Assembly (NCBI RefSeq): GCF_008831125.1
Contig: NZ_WBKA01000002.1
Coordinates: forward strand, 310,001 to 374,000
DNA: 64,000 nt
Reading direction: 5' to 3'
Origin: Pseudoclavibacter caeni
GTDB taxonomy: Bacteria > Actinomycetota > Actinomycetes > Actinomycetales > Microbacteriaceae
Shown in pieces: positions 16,513 through 27,987 of the stretch (the stretch's first letter is position 1; each line of letters opens with the position of its first letter). The translations under genes were made by a program, and so were the position numbers. The notes beneath the pieces were generated by a model. That model ran no database searches and was not told the origin of the DNA. It saw only the letters and a list, made by a program, of their open reading frames with translations.

Positions 16513-17787
16513 TCAACGCCGTCCGGCGTCCTCGGGCTCGTCATCCGGAGCCAGCGTTCCAGCAGCGTCGACAGCCGCGTCCGCACCGGCCTCGGCGTCC
16601 GCATCCCCGTCGCCATGCGCTGCCGCACGCGCCCGCTCGACGCGCGCGTGCACCCGCTCGCGCTCGGCGTCCGGGCGGGGCCGGGCGAACCTGGCAGGCG
16701 TGCCGGAGCCGTCCCAGACGAGCACGACCGACCAGGCCGCCGCGGTGAGCGGCACAGCGATGATCGCCCCGAGCACCCCGCCGAGCGTCGCGCCCACGGT
16801 CAGGGCGATCAGGATGACGAGCGGGTGCAGCTTCAGCGTGCGGCCCATCACCACCGGCTGCAGCAGGTTGCCCTCCAGCTGGTTGACCACGATCACGATC
16901 ACGATCACGATCACCGCCGGCAGCAGCCCGTTCGCGACGAGCGCCACGAGCGCGGCGAGGATGCCGGCGAGGGTCGCACCGACGATCGGGATGAACGCGG
17001 TGACGAACACGATTACCGCCAGCGGCAGGGCGAGGGGCACCTGCAACACGATCAGGCCGATGCCGATGCCGATCGCGTCAGCCGCGGCGACGATCGTGGT
17101 GCCGCGCAGGTACGACCCGAAGCTCGCCGCCGCCTCGAGCCCCGCCCGCACGCCGCGCTCGTACGCCTCCCCGTGGAACGGGCGCAGCAGGAACTCCCAG
17201 ATCGCGCGGCCGTCCTTCAGGAAGAAGAACAGCACCACGACGAACACGCCGAAGCCGGTGAGCACGTCGGCGGTCGCGGAGAACCCGGCGAGGGCCCCAC
17301 TGCGGAACCCGCTGCTCGCGACCAGGTCGCGCGCCCACTGCGTGGCCTGGTCGAGATCCGGCAGTGAGACGGCGAACGGCAGCCCGTCGACGAAGGCCTG
17401 CACCGCGCCCATGCCGTTGGCGGCGGAGTCGACCAGGTCGTCCCACTGCCCCAGAACCGCCTGCACGACGAGCGCGATCACCCCGCCCAGTACGAGCACG
17501 ATCGCGATGAGCGCCGCCCAGGTGGCCGCCGTCGCAGGCACACCGTGCCGACGCATCCAGCGCACCCATGGGCTGATCGCCGAGGCGACGATAACGGCCA
17601 GCAGGACGGGGATGCCGACCACGGACAGCCGCACGACCACGAACACCGCGAGCGCGACGACCGCGAGCACGGCGAGCGTCTGGACGCTTCGGGTCGCCAG
17701 GCCCCCGAAGCCGTCACCCCACAGCTCGGCCGCCCGCGCCGCGCGGCCGCGCCAGCCCATACTTGTTCTCACTGCGTTCTGGCTCAT
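16513..17787 (-). CDS. AI-2E family (PerM/TqsA-like) transporter
   Basis: A 424-residue polytopic membrane protein with two hydrophobic segments near the N-terminus, a soluble stretch (about 100-150), and a cluster of helices with FVVVLFFFLKDGRAIWEFLL, FVTAFIPIVGATLAGILAAL and NQLEGNLLQPVVMGRTLKLHP, the family hallmark. Members export small molecules or act as Na+/H+ antiporters; the substrate cannot be told. The C-terminal 60 residues are charged and Ala-rich. The ATG at 17787 has GGGAG upstream. It lies between nadA and the divergent nadE, so a link with NAD or precursor export is possible but speculative. A hexamer tandem repeat lies in one helix. Confidence 0.88.
   Translation of the reverse strand: MSQNAVRTSMGWRGRAARAAELWGDGFGGLATRSVQTLAVLAVVALAVFVVVRLSVVGIPVLLAVIVASAISPWVRWMRRHGVPATAATWAALIAIVLVLGGVIALVVQAVLGQWDDLVDSAANGMGAVQAFVDGLPFAVSLPDLDQATQWARDLVASSGFRSGALAGFSATADVLTGFGVFVVVLFFFLKDGRAIWEFLLRPFHGEAYERGVRAGLEAAASFGSYLRGTTIVAAADAIGIGIGLIVLQVPLALPLAVIVFVTAFIPIVGATLAGILAALVALVANGLLPAVIVIVIVIVVNQLEGNLLQPVVMGRTLKLHPLVILIALTVGATLGGVLGAIIAVPLTAAAWSVVLVWDGSGTPARFARPRPDAERERVHARVERARAAAHGDGDADAEAGADAAVDAAGTLAPDDEPEDAGRR
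16888..16914. repeat. Hexanucleotide tandem repeat inside a membrane helix
   Basis: CACGAT is repeated four times plus CAC, encoding alternating Val-Ile residues of a transmembrane segment in the AI-2E-family protein. Each unit adds or removes two residues without changing frame. Confidence 0.7.
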
Positions 17788-18107
17788 CGTCCGCTCCCAT
17801 CCGCCGTCGATGCCGGCAGTGTGCGGTCGCTCGGATGAGACCGCCCACCCAACCCGATGCATCCCCATCCCCCTGCAGCCCCACATCTGCTCCACCCTGG
17901 TTCCGCCGAGGGGGCGGCCAGTCTATCGGGAGCGAATGCCGGCGTACAGGGGTGGATACTGCGGCCTCGGTGGAGACGGTGTGCGCAGCGGCAACACGGC
18001 TCGACCACGCGGGCACGGACCGCGGGCTCTCCTGCGACCGACTCGCTCACCTCGAGCCCATCCTGGGTCGCCACGCCATCCCCCTGCGACTGTGGGAGAC
18101 TGGGATC
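17788..18107. other. Divergent intergenic region between the AI-2E-family gene and nadE
   Basis: This 320-base region holds both divergent promoters. GAGACT at 18096-18101 lies six bases before the nadE ATG, a weak form of the leaderless -10 pattern. I see no gene, repeat or clear operator in the rest. Confidence 0.4.
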
Positions 18108-20240
<2,133 letters not shown>

Positions 20241-20244
20241 GCGC

Positions 20245-20874
20245 GTGATCGGCGCGGTGATCGCCTGGCTGCAGCAGGCGGAGGCGGCCCAGTGGGCGGT
20301 GGCGATCGGGGACTCCGTGTGGCTGCCGATCGTCGTCGCCGTGGTTCTCGCCGCCGGTGGGCCGCTGGTGTTCCTGCCCTCGCAGTCGCTCGTGCTGGTC
20401 GCCACGGTCATCGTGATGGCGCACGGCCCGGACGTCCTCGCGCTGGCCGTGCTCGCCGCGGCAGTGTGGGCCGGCGGCATGGCCGGGGACACGCTGACGT
20501 TCGGCATCGCCCGCCGCGGCCGCCTCGTGGGCGCCGTGTTCGACCGGGCGAGCCGGCTGGCCCGCCTGCGCGACTGGGTCGAGCAGCAGCTCTCCCGGCG
20601 GCCGTGGTCAACGGTGGCGCTCGCCCGGATGGTGCCGCTCGGCCGGTTCGCGACGGCGATCGCCTGCGCCGACACCCCGCTCGATCTGGTCGGCTTCCTG
20701 CGTCTGGCAGCCGCCGCGGGGGCCGTGTGGACGCTGTTCACGATGGGCATCGGCTCGGTCGCCGGCATCTGGGCGCGTGAGCACACCCTGCTGATGATCG
20801 TGCTGGGCGTGCTCGCCGGACTCGTCACCGGGTGGATCGGCTCGCTCGTGCAGCGGCGGCTCGTGCGCGGCTGA
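20245..20874 (+). CDS. DedA/SNARE-associated family membrane protein
   Basis: A 209-residue membrane protein with about five hydrophobic segments. The central GDTLTFGIARRGR and VALARMVPLGRFATAIACAD patterns match the DedA/VTT domain, where an Arg-bearing re-entrant motif is typical. Family members include lipid scramblases and undecaprenyl-phosphate flippases. The GTG at 20245 begins four bases after the nadE stop; a GTG at 20257 is an alternative. Likely co-transcribed with nadE without an obvious functional link. Confidence 0.83.
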   Translation: MIGAVIAWLQQAEAAQWAVAIGDSVWLPIVVAVVLAAGGPLVFLPSQSLVLVATVIVMAHGPDVLALAVLAAAVWAGGMAGDTLTFGIARRGRLVGAVFDRASRLARLRDWVEQQLSRRPWSTVALARMVPLGRFATAIACADTPLDLVGFLRLAAAAGAVWTLFTMGIGSVAGIWAREHTLLMIVLGVLAGLVTGWIGSLVQRRLVRG

Positions 20875-20887
20875 CCGCCGGTCTCGG

Positions 20888-21385
20888 CTACCGCTCGGGC
20901 GCCTGGTCGAGGAAGACCACGCCGTCCTCGTCGGAGGCGACCCAGTCGCCGGGGCGCACCTCCACGTCGAGGAATCGGATCGGCTCGCCGGCGACGCCCT
21001 GGCCGCGCTTGACGGTCGGCACCGGCTGCGAGCCGAGCGCCTTGACGTGCACGGCGGCGTGGGCAATCTCGACCGTGTCGCGCACGGCCCCGGCGATGAG
21101 CACCCCGGCCCACCCGGATCGGGCGGCCAGCTCGGCCAGGTCGCCGCCCATCACCGCGCGGCGCAGGGAGCCGCCGGCGTCGACGACGAGCACGCGCCCC
21201 TCACCGGGCTGGGAGAGCGCCTCCCGCAGCAGCGAGTTGTCCTCGAACAGCTGCAGGGTGTGCACCGGCCCGTGGGCGCGGGGCCGGCCGCCGAAGCTGC
21301 GCAGCTGGCTGCTCACACTCCGCAGCGGCCGCGTGCGGTCGTCGGCCAGGTCGGCGGTGAGCACGTCATCGGTCTTCTCGGTCAT
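20888..21385 (-). CDS. rraA: RraA-like protein (ribonuclease E activity regulator / aldolase family)
   Basis: A 165-residue protein of the RraA/HMG-aldolase-like family: TADLADD near the start, then GRVLVVDAGGSLRRAVMGG, GWAGVLIAGAVRDTVEI and VRPGDWVASDEDGVVFL. E. coli RraA inhibits RNase E; related proteins cleave 4-hydroxy-4-methyl-2-oxoglutarate or oxaloacetate. Which applies here cannot be decided by eye. The ATG at 21385 follows GAGGAGAGG. A six-base hairpin (21415-21429) lies 29 bases before the start. Confidence 0.9.
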   Translation of the reverse strand: MTEKTDDVLTADLADDRTRPLRSVSSQLRSFGGRPRAHGPVHTLQLFEDNSLLREALSQPGEGRVLVVDAGGSLRRAVMGGDLAELAARSGWAGVLIAGAVRDTVEIAHAAVHVKALGSQPVPTVKRGQGVAGEPIRFLDVEVRPGDWVASDEDGVVFLDQAPER

Positions 21386-21414
21386 GGTGTTCCTCTCCTC
21401 GTGGTCTCGGCGGG

Positions 21415-21429
21415 CGGGGCATCGCCCCG
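21415..21429 (-). promoter_or_regulatory. Leader hairpin of rraA
   Basis: Perfect CGGGGC-ATC-GCCCCG inverted repeat ending 29 bases before the rraA ATG, with GAGGAG between. Confidence 0.4.
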
Positions 21430-21491
21430 TCCGGCTCATTGTGCGCCTCACCCCGGCGGGTCGCGGCCTCGTCGCCGCGCGGCGACGGAGG

Positions 21492-22991
21492 TCAGCCCGC
21501 GCCGTCGCTCGCGCCCGGGGCATCCGGCGCGTGCCGCTCCAGGAACTCGTAGACCGCGGTGGTGTCAACCCCGGGGGAGACGCCCTGCGGCAGCGCGGCC
21601 AGCAGCGAGGCATGCGGACGGCTCGACGGCCAGCAGTGATCCTCCCAGTGCTCCCGCAGCCGGGCCGGCGGGATGCGGCAGCAGTGCTCGTCGGGGCACG
21701 TCGACGTGGCCCGGTTGCGCGTGTCCGCGCCGCGGAACCAGCGGGCGTGGGCGAAGTCGGTGCCCACCGACACCGACACCCGGCCGCGGGACGAGGCGAG
21801 CACGCGCGCCGCGCACCAGTAGGTGCCGGTCGGGGTGTCGGTGTACTGCGCGAAGGGGCTGAGGTGGTCGGTCTCGCGGAACACGAGCCGGCACGTCCAG
21901 TGCCGGCAGCAGGTCTGCCCCTCGATGGCCCCGAGCGAGTCGGTCGGGAAGCACACGTCGTCGTTCTCGTACGCCTTCCAGATCGTGCCCGACTCGTGCA
22001 CCTTCACGAAGTGCACCGGCAGGTCCAGGAACCGGGTGGCCAGGTTCGTGAACCGGTGGGCGGCCATCTCGTAGCTGACCGCGTACGCGTCGCGGAAGTC
22101 ATCGATGGCGATGTCCCGCTGCCGCATCGCCTGCCGCAGCAGGGCGACCGCGCCGTCCCTGGGCATGAGCATCGCCCCGGCGAAATAGTTGCTCTCGACC
22201 CGCTGGCGCAGGAACTCCGCGTAGTCACGGGGCACCTGGTGGTGCAGCACCCGGCTGGAGAGCGCCTGCAGCACCGCGGCCCTGGAGTCGCCGGCGCCGA
22301 TGATCGACTTGGGCAGGTACAGCCTCCCGCTGCGCTCGTCGAGCACCGACCGGGTGGACTGCGGCAGGTCGTCGACGTAGTGCAGGGTCACCCCGAGGTG
22401 GTCGGCGGCGGCCGCGGTCAGCCGCTGCGGCAGGGGCCCGCCGGTGTACCCGATCGCGGCCAGCAGCCGCTGGGCCTCGGCCTCGATCTCCTCGAAGTGG
22501 TTGTCGTGCTCGCGCATCTCCCGGCGCAGCTCCGCATTCGCCCTCCGGGCCTCCTCGGGCGTCGCCTGCCGTTCGTCGCGCAGCTGCTCGATGCGCCGGT
22601 ACAGCCCGACGATCGTGCGCAGCGCGTCGTCGGCGAGCCGGGGCCCCACCCGCACGGCGGGCAGTCCGAGTGATGAGAACCCCACCGAGCGCTGGATGCG
22701 CTCCAGCTCGATCTCGAGGGCGGCCCGCTCGTCCGGGGCGTCGTCGATGATGAGCTCGCCGACGGGCACGTCGAGCGCCTCGGCCACCCGGCCGAGCATC
22801 CCGAGTCGGGGCTCGCGGTGCCCGTTCTCCAGTGCCGAGATCTGGCTCGGCGCGCGGTCGACGGCCCGGGCCAGCGCCTCGAGCGTCATGCCTCGCTGCT
22901 TTCGTATCGCGCGGATCCGTCGACCGACGACCAGGGCGTCGGCGACGTCCCGGTCCGTCCGACGATCTCCGCGCCGTTGCGTGATCGTCAT
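21492..22991 (-). CDS. ramB: RamB-type acetate metabolism transcriptional regulator
   Basis: A roughly 500-residue regulator. It has an N-terminal XRE helix-turn-helix ([20 protein letters not shown] through [18 protein letters not shown]), an IrrE-like middle with [14 protein letters not shown], and a cysteine-rich C-terminal short-chain-acyl sensing domain ([14 protein letters not shown] and [11 protein letters not shown]). This is the architecture of RamB and PrpR relatives, which sense acyl-CoA-linked signals and control aceA/aceB. The gene is divergent from aceA. CATGAT lies seven bases before the ATG at 22991 and there is no Shine-Dalgarno site, so I choose that start; ATGs at 23000 and 23003 are alternatives. 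Confidence 0.9.
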   Translation of the reverse strand: MTITQRRGDRRTDRDVADALVVGRRIRAIRKQRGMTLEALARAVDRAPSQISALENGHREPRLGMLGRVAEALDVPVGELIIDDAPDERAALEIELERIQRSVGFSSLGLPAVRVGPRLADDALRTIVGLYRRIEQLRDERQATPEEARRANAELRREMREHDNHFEEIEAEAQRLLAAIGYTGGPLPQRLTAAAADHLGVTLHYVDDLPQSTRSVLDERSGRLYLPKSIIGAGDSRAAVLQALSSRVLHHQVPRDYAEFLRQRVESNYFAGAMLMPRDGAVALLRQAMRQRDIAIDDFRDAYAVSYEMAAHRFTNLATRFLDLPVHFVKVHESGTIWKAYENDDVCFPTDSLGAIEGQTCCRHWTCRLVFRETDHLSPFAQYTDTPTGTYWCAARVLASSRGRVSVSVGTDFAHARWFRGADTRNRATSTCPDEHCCRIPPARLREHWEDHCWPSSRPHASLLAALPQGVSPGVDTTAVYEFLERHAPDAPGASDGAG

Positions 22992-23203
22992 GGCGACCAT
23001 CATGGCACATGCGTTCCATCCGCGAAGCAGAAGAACGCGAGAACTTCACCCCTCGAATCGTCCGGAGCACCCCGCCGGAATCCCGCAGAGTGGATGTCGA
23101 GCCCGGACGGGTGGCCGCCACAACGGCGTGACGGTCACACCCCGTCGTCCGCATCACCGCCGCATCGCGCGGACGGCGGGACCGCCCCGGCTCGACAACA
23201 GCT

Positions 23204-23223
23204 GGGCCCGCGAAGGCGGGCCC
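23204..23223 (+). promoter_or_regulatory. Leader hairpin of aceA
   Basis: Perfect eight-base stem GGGCCCGC/GCGGGCCC with loop GAAG, ending 21 bases before the aceA ATG. The Shine-Dalgarno GAAGGAG lies between. Confidence 0.55.
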
Positions 23224-23244
23224 GACGGATCGAAGGAGATCGAC

Positions 23245-24552
23245 ATGACCGAGCAGAGCATCCGCCCCGGTGACCAGACCCAGACCGCCGACGAGCTGCG
23301 CCGCGAGTGGGAGACCGACCCGCGCTGGGAGGGCATCCGCCGCGACTACACCGCCGAGGACGTCATCGCCATCCGAGGCGGCATCCGGGAGGAGCACACG
23401 CTCGCCCGCCGCGGGGCCGAGCGGCTGTGGGAGCTGCTGCACGACGAGAGCGACTGGGTCCGAGCACTCGGCGCCCTCACCGGCAACCAGGCAGTCGAAC
23501 AGGTCAAGGCCGGGCTGCGCGCCATCTACCTCTCCGGGTGGCAGGTCGCCGCCGACGCGAACCTCGCCGGGCAGACCTACCCGGATCAGAGCCTGTACCC
23601 GGCGAACTCGGTGCCAGCCGTCGTGCGCCGCATCAACAACGCGCTCATGCGCGCCCACCAGGTGGAGTTCGGCGAGGGCGGTCCCTCGGCCGTCACCCGC
23701 GACTGGATGGCCCCGATCGTCGCCGATGCCGAGGCCGGCTTCGGCGGCCCGCTCAACGCCTTCGAGTTGCAGAGCGCGATGATCGCCGCCGGCGCGGCCG
23801 GGGTCCACTGGGAGGACCAGCTCTCCAGCGAGAAGAAGTGCGGCCACCTCGGCGGCAAGGTGCTCGTGCCGACCCGCCAGCACATCCGCACGCTGCAGTC
23901 GGCCCGGCTCGCCTCCGATGTCGCCGGGGTGCCGACGATCATCATCGCCCGCACGGACGCACTCGGCGCCGACCTGCTGACCAGCGACGTCGACGAGCGC
24001 GACCGCCCGTTCACCACCGGCGAGCGCACCGAGGAGGGCTTCTACCGGGTGCGCAGCGGCATCGAGCCGGTCATCGCCCGCGGCCTGGCCTTCGCCCCGT
24101 ACGCCGACCTGCTGTGGGTCGAGACGGCCGAGCCCGACGTGGAGCTCGCCCGTCAGTTCGCGGACGCCATCCACGAGCAGTACCCGGGCAAGCTGCTCGC
24201 CTACAACTGCTCGCCCTCGTTCAACTGGAAGGCGCACCTCGACGACGACCAGATCGCCTCGTTCCAGCGGGAGCTGGCGGCGATGGGCTACCAGTTCCAG
24301 TTCATCACCCTGGCCGGATTCCACGCGCTCAACCACTCGATGTTCGAGCTCGCCCTCGGCTACCGCGACCGGCAGATGAGCGCCTACGTCGAGCTGCAGG
24401 AGCGCGAGTTCGCCTCAGAACGGGACGGCTACACGGCCACGCGCCATCAGCGTGAGGTCGGCACCGGCTGGTTCGACCGCATCTCCACGGCGCTCAACCC
24501 GGACAGCTCGACGCTCGCCCTGGTCGGCTCCACCGAGGAGGCCCAGTTCTGA
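23245..24552 (+). CDS. aceA: Isocitrate lyase
   Basis: A 435-residue glyoxylate-shunt enzyme that cleaves isocitrate into succinate and glyoxylate. The catalytic KKCGH is at residues 197-201 (Cys199), with [11 protein letters not shown] just before and [12 protein letters not shown] later. The length matches the short bacterial class. The ATG follows GAAGGAG. It is divergent from ramB, which probably represses or activates it according to carbon source, and is followed by aceB on the same strand. I saw no clear copy of the published RamB box in the 253-base gap. Confidence 0.97.
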   Translation: MTEQSIRPGDQTQTADELRREWETDPRWEGIRRDYTAEDVIAIRGGIREEHTLARRGAERLWELLHDESDWVRALGALTGNQAVEQVKAGLRAIYLSGWQVAADANLAGQTYPDQSLYPANSVPAVVRRINNALMRAHQVEFGEGGPSAVTRDWMAPIVADAEAGFGGPLNAFELQSAMIAAGAAGVHWEDQLSSEKKCGHLGGKVLVPTRQHIRTLQSARLASDVAGVPTIIIARTDALGADLLTSDVDERDRPFTTGERTEEGFYRVRSGIEPVIARGLAFAPYADLLWVETAEPDVELARQFADAIHEQYPGKLLAYNCSPSFNWKAHLDDDQIASFQRELAAMGYQFQFITLAGFHALNHSMFELALGYRDRQMSAYVELQEREFASERDGYTATRHQREVGTGWFDRISTALNPDSSTLALVGSTEEAQF

Positions 24553-24725
24553 CCCCGCGGCACGCGGACGCCGACCGACCAGGCCGTCCTCGTCCCACCG
24601 GCCGACCGGCAGGTGAGCCGAGCCGACCAGGCCGGGCCACCGCATCCGGCCGCCGCACCCCGCGGCGTCCGCGGCCCCGGCACCCCGGTGACCGCCGGCC
24701 GCCCCGATGATCCCGAACATCCTCC

Positions 24726-24757
24726 GACGGGCTCGCACAGCGTCGTGCGGGCCCGTC
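24726..24757 (+). promoter_or_regulatory. Leader hairpin of aceB
   Basis: Stem GACGGGC/GCCCGTC continued after one mismatch by CGCAC/GTGCG, six-base loop. It ends 22 bases before the aceB ATG, with CAGGAG between. It lacks a U tract. Confidence 0.55.
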
Positions 24758-24779
24758 GCCCACCCGACAGGAGAAGACC

Positions 24780-26498
24780 ATGCACACCACCACCGCCTTC
24801 CGCCGACCCGGCCGCCCCGTCATCCGGCTCGCCGGCCCCGTCCACGAGCGCCACGACGAGATCCTCACCCCCGAGGCGCTCGACTTCCTCGCCGCCCTGC
24901 ACCACCGATTCTCGTCCCGCCGCGCGGACCTGCTCCACCGCCGTGAGAAGCGGCAGCAGCGCTTCTCGCTCGGCGAGAACCCCGACTTCCTGCCCGGCAC
25001 GGCGGCCATCCGCGCCGACCCGACCTGGCGGGTGGCCGGCTCGGCCGGCGCCCCGGGGCTCGAGGACCGCCGCGTGGAGATCACCGGTCCCACCGACCGG
25101 AAGATGACGATCAACGCCCTCAACTCGAGCGCCCGCGTGTGGCTGGCCGACTTCGAGGACGCCACCAGCCCGACCTGGGCGAACGTCATCGGCGGGCAGA
25201 TCAACCTGCTCGACGCCATCCGCGGCCGCATCGTCCTCGACACCCAGGAGGGCAAGCACTATGAGCTGCGCTCGACGACGCTGACCGATCTGCCCACCAT
25301 CGTCGTGCGGCCCCGCGGCTGGCATCTGCCGGAGAGCCACCTGGTGTTCACCGACGACAACAGCCGCAGCGAGGACGCCTCGGGCAGTCTGGTCGACTTC
25401 GGCCTGTACATGTTCCACAACGCCCACGAGCTCATCGAGCGCGGCCGTGGCCCGTACGTGTACCTCCCGAAGCTGGAGAGCCATCTGGAGGCCCGGCTGT
25501 GGGACGAGGTGTTCTCGTTCACCGAGGAGCGTCTGGGCCTCCCCCACGGCACGATCCGCGCCACGGTGCTCATCGAGACGCTGCCGGCCGCGTTCGAGAT
25601 GGAGGAGATCCTCTACGAGCTGCGCGACCACATCGCGGGCATCAACGCCGGCCGCTGGGACTACATCTTCAGCACGATCAAGGTGTTCCGCGAGCGCGGC
25701 GAGCGCAGCGTGCTGCCCGACCGCTCGCGCATCACCATGGCGGTGCCGTTCATGCAGGCCTATGCCCGACTGCTCGTGCAGACGGCGCATCGCCGCGGGG
25801 CGTACGCGATCGGCGGCATGAGCGCGTTCATCCCCAACCGGCGCGACCCCGAGGTCACCCGACGTGCATTCGAGAAGGTCTCCGCCGACAAGCGGCGCGA
25901 GGCCGAGGCCGGCTACGACGGCACCTGGGTGGCGCATCCCGATCTGATCGACATCGCCCGGGCGGAGTTCGACCGGGTGCTCGGCGACCGGCCGAACCAG
26001 CTGGATCGCCCGGTGGAGGAGGCGACCATCACCCAGGCCGACCTGCTCGACCTGCGGTCGACGCCCGGCGAGGTGACCGAGGAGGGGCTGCGCGACGACA
26101 TCTCCGTGGGCATCCGCTACATCGAGTCGTGGCTGCGCGGCATCGGCGCCGCGGCGATCGACGATCTGATGGAGGACGCGGCCACCGCGGAGATCTCCCG
26201 CACGCAGATCTGGCAGTGGCTGCACTACGGCACCGTGACCGCCTCCGGTCAGGCGGTCACCCGGGGACGCGTGCAGCTGATCATCGACGAGGTCGTCTCG
26301 TCGCTGCCGCGCTTCGCCGGCGACCGCTTCGACGACGCAGTGGCCGTGTTCTCGCAGGTCGCGCTGGAGAAGCCGTTCCCCGCGTTCCTGACCACTGAGG
26401 CCTACCGGATGCACCTGTGCGACGATGTGCTCACGCCCGAGCCGCTGGACACGGCGGAGCCCGAGCCCGCACCCGGCCCCGAACCGGCGAGGGGGTGA
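24780..26498 (+). CDS. aceB: Malate synthase A
   Basis: A 572-residue enzyme condensing glyoxylate with acetyl-CoA to malate. Motifs include WLADFEDATSPTWANVI, VRPRGWHLPESHL, YLPKLESHLEARLWDEVF, TIRATVLIETLPAAFEMEEIL and WIFS-like WDYIFSTIK. GTWVAHPDLI and the catalytic-loop end fit the A isoform. The ATG follows CAGGAG. It lies 227 bases after aceA, with a hairpin in the gap. The MFS gene begins about five bases after its stop, so aceB and the transporter are likely one transcript. Confidence 0.97.
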   Translation: MHTTTAFRRPGRPVIRLAGPVHERHDEILTPEALDFLAALHHRFSSRRADLLHRREKRQQRFSLGENPDFLPGTAAIRADPTWRVAGSAGAPGLEDRRVEITGPTDRKMTINALNSSARVWLADFEDATSPTWANVIGGQINLLDAIRGRIVLDTQEGKHYELRSTTLTDLPTIVVRPRGWHLPESHLVFTDDNSRSEDASGSLVDFGLYMFHNAHELIERGRGPYVYLPKLESHLEARLWDEVFSFTEERLGLPHGTIRATVLIETLPAAFEMEEILYELRDHIAGINAGRWDYIFSTIKVFRERGERSVLPDRSRITMAVPFMQAYARLLVQTAHRRGAYAIGGMSAFIPNRRDPEVTRRAFEKVSADKRREAEAGYDGTWVAHPDLIDIARAEFDRVLGDRPNQLDRPVEEATITQADLLDLRSTPGEVTEEGLRDDISVGIRYIESWLRGIGAAAIDDLMEDAATAEISRTQIWQWLHYGTVTASGQAVTRGRVQLIIDEVVSSLPRFAGDRFDDAVAVFSQVALEKPFPAFLTTEAYRMHLCDDVLTPEPLDTAEPEPAPGPEPARG

Positions 26499-26503
26499 CG
26501 GGC

Positions 26504-27817
26504 ATGCGCACGCGAGATGACGGCCGGGCCTGGCTGTCCGTCGCGGCGGTGATCGGATCCGTCGCCTGGGCGGGCAACGAGTTCACGCCACTGCTGGTGA
26601 TGTACCAGCTGCACAGTGGGTTCACCACGCTCGAGGTGAACGTGCTGTTCGGTGCGTACGTGCTGGGGATCATCCCCGCCCTGCTCGTCGGCGGGCCCGT
26701 CGCCGACCGGGTCGGCCGCCGTCCCGTGCTCGTCCCGGCCCCGCTGCTGGCGATGGCGGGCAGTCTCGCCCTGGCCCTGTTCCCGGGATCGCTGGCGGCG
26801 CTGCTCGTCGGGCGGCTGCTGTGCGGGGCCGCTCTGGGCCTCGCGATGGCGGTGGGCAGCACCTGGATCAAGGAGCTCTCCCAGGCGCCGTGGGATCCGA
26901 CCGCCGACGCTGGTGCGGGCGCGCGCCGGGCAGCGACGACCCTGAGCCTCGGCTTCGGCACGGGCGCGCTCGTCGCCGGGGTGATCGCGCAGTGGGGGCC
27001 GGCTCCGACGCTGCTGCCCTATCTGGTCACCATCGGGGTGATCGCCCCGGCGATGGCGTGGATGCTGCGACGCGCTCCCGAGACCCAGCGCCGGGCCGTG
27101 CTCTCCACGGCGCACAGCCGGTCCCGATCGCGGTTCGCGCTGCTCGCCGAGGAGGGGGTCGATCCGCGGGTGCGGCGGCAGTTCCTGCTCGTCGTCGCCC
27201 CGGCCGCCCCGTGGGTGTTCGGCTGCGCGGGCACCGCGTACGCGATTCTGCCGACCCAGCTGCGTCCGGCGGCGTCGGGGCTGGAGATCGCCTACAGCAC
27301 GCTCACCTGCGTGGTCGGACTCGGCTTCGGCGTCGGCGTGCAGCCGCTCGTGCGCCGGCTCGACCGCGCCGGCGGGCGGCACATGCTCGTCGCCGGGCTC
27401 GGCGTGGCCGTCCTGGGGATGCTGCTGGCCGCGTTCGCCCTGGCGGCCCCGGGCGCGGACGGCGCCGGGTCGGCCGCCACGGCGCTGTGGCGGGGCGTGA
27501 TCGCGGCGGCGGTGCTCGGCACCGGGTATGGGACGCTACTGGTCAGCGGCCTGCAGATCGTGCAGCGCATCGCCCCGCCGGGCCGGCTCGCGGCGTTCAC
27601 CGCCGTGTACTACGGGCTGACCTACCTGGGGTTCTTCATGCCGGCCGTGCTCTCCGCGATCACGCTGGCCACCCCGGCGACGCATCCCGGGCTCATGGTG
27701 ACCGGCGCCGTCCTCGCTCTGGTCACCGGGGCGTGGGTGTGGGTCGCGAGCGCCCGCCTGCGCACCGTCCCGACGCCGGCCGAGCCCCGCGCCGAGGCCG
27801 AGCCCCAGCCGGCGTGA
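26504..27817 (+). CDS. Major facilitator superfamily transporter
   Basis: A 437-residue protein with about 12 hydrophobic segments. The GGPVADRVGRRPVLVPAPLL loop between helices 2 and 3 is the MFS signature. A charged central loop (MLRRAPETQRRAVLSTAHSRSR) splits the halves. The ATG at 26504 has GAGGGGG upstream; a GTG at 26495 overlapping the aceB stop is possible. Close linkage to aceB suggests transport of a C2-C4 acid or a related metabolite, but the sequence does not show the substrate. A strong hairpin terminator follows at 27931-27964. Confidence 0.87.
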   Translation: MRTRDDGRAWLSVAAVIGSVAWAGNEFTPLLVMYQLHSGFTTLEVNVLFGAYVLGIIPALLVGGPVADRVGRRPVLVPAPLLAMAGSLALALFPGSLAALLVGRLLCGAALGLAMAVGSTWIKELSQAPWDPTADAGAGARRAATTLSLGFGTGALVAGVIAQWGPAPTLLPYLVTIGVIAPAMAWMLRRAPETQRRAVLSTAHSRSRSRFALLAEEGVDPRVRRQFLLVVAPAAPWVFGCAGTAYAILPTQLRPAASGLEIAYSTLTCVVGLGFGVGVQPLVRRLDRAGGRHMLVAGLGVAVLGMLLAAFALAAPGADGAGSAATALWRGVIAAAVLGTGYGTLLVSGLQIVQRIAPPGRLAAFTAVYYGLTYLGFFMPAVLSAITLATPATHPGLMVTGAVLALVTGAWVWVASARLRTVPTPAEPRAEAEPQPA

Positions 27818-27930
27818 ACCTGTTCCCAGAGGCGAGGACAGGCGGTCCGGCCGTCAGCACCACCAGCGTCCACTCGCCCGCTGCCGGATGTGCTGCCCGG
27901 GCCGCGACGCGGATGCGCCCGCACGCCGCG

Positions 27931-27964
27931 GTCCGGGCGCCCTCGGTGTCGACGGCGCCCGGAC
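27931..27964 (+). terminator. Hairpin terminator after the MFS gene
   Basis: Perfect 11-base stem GTCCGGGCGCC/GGCGCCCGGAC with a 12-base loop. It lies between the MFS stop and the -10 of the antiporter gene. No U run follows, as is usual in high-GC actinobacteria. Confidence 0.65.
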
Positions 27965-27975
27965 GGCGGGGTTGC

Positions 27976-27981
27976 TAGCGT
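27976..27981 (+). promoter_or_regulatory. -10 hexamer TAGCGT of a leaderless promoter (antiporter gene)
   Basis: TAGCGT ends six bases before the ATG at 27988. No Shine-Dalgarno site is present. Confidence 0.5.
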
Positions 27982-27987
27982 GAACTC

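Noticed and set aside
22992-23244. RamB binding sites of the corynebacterial type in the ramB-aceA gap
   Set aside because: I found no sequence like the published A(A/G)TTTGCAAA box. Short GAA/TTC dyads exist but are too weak to call.
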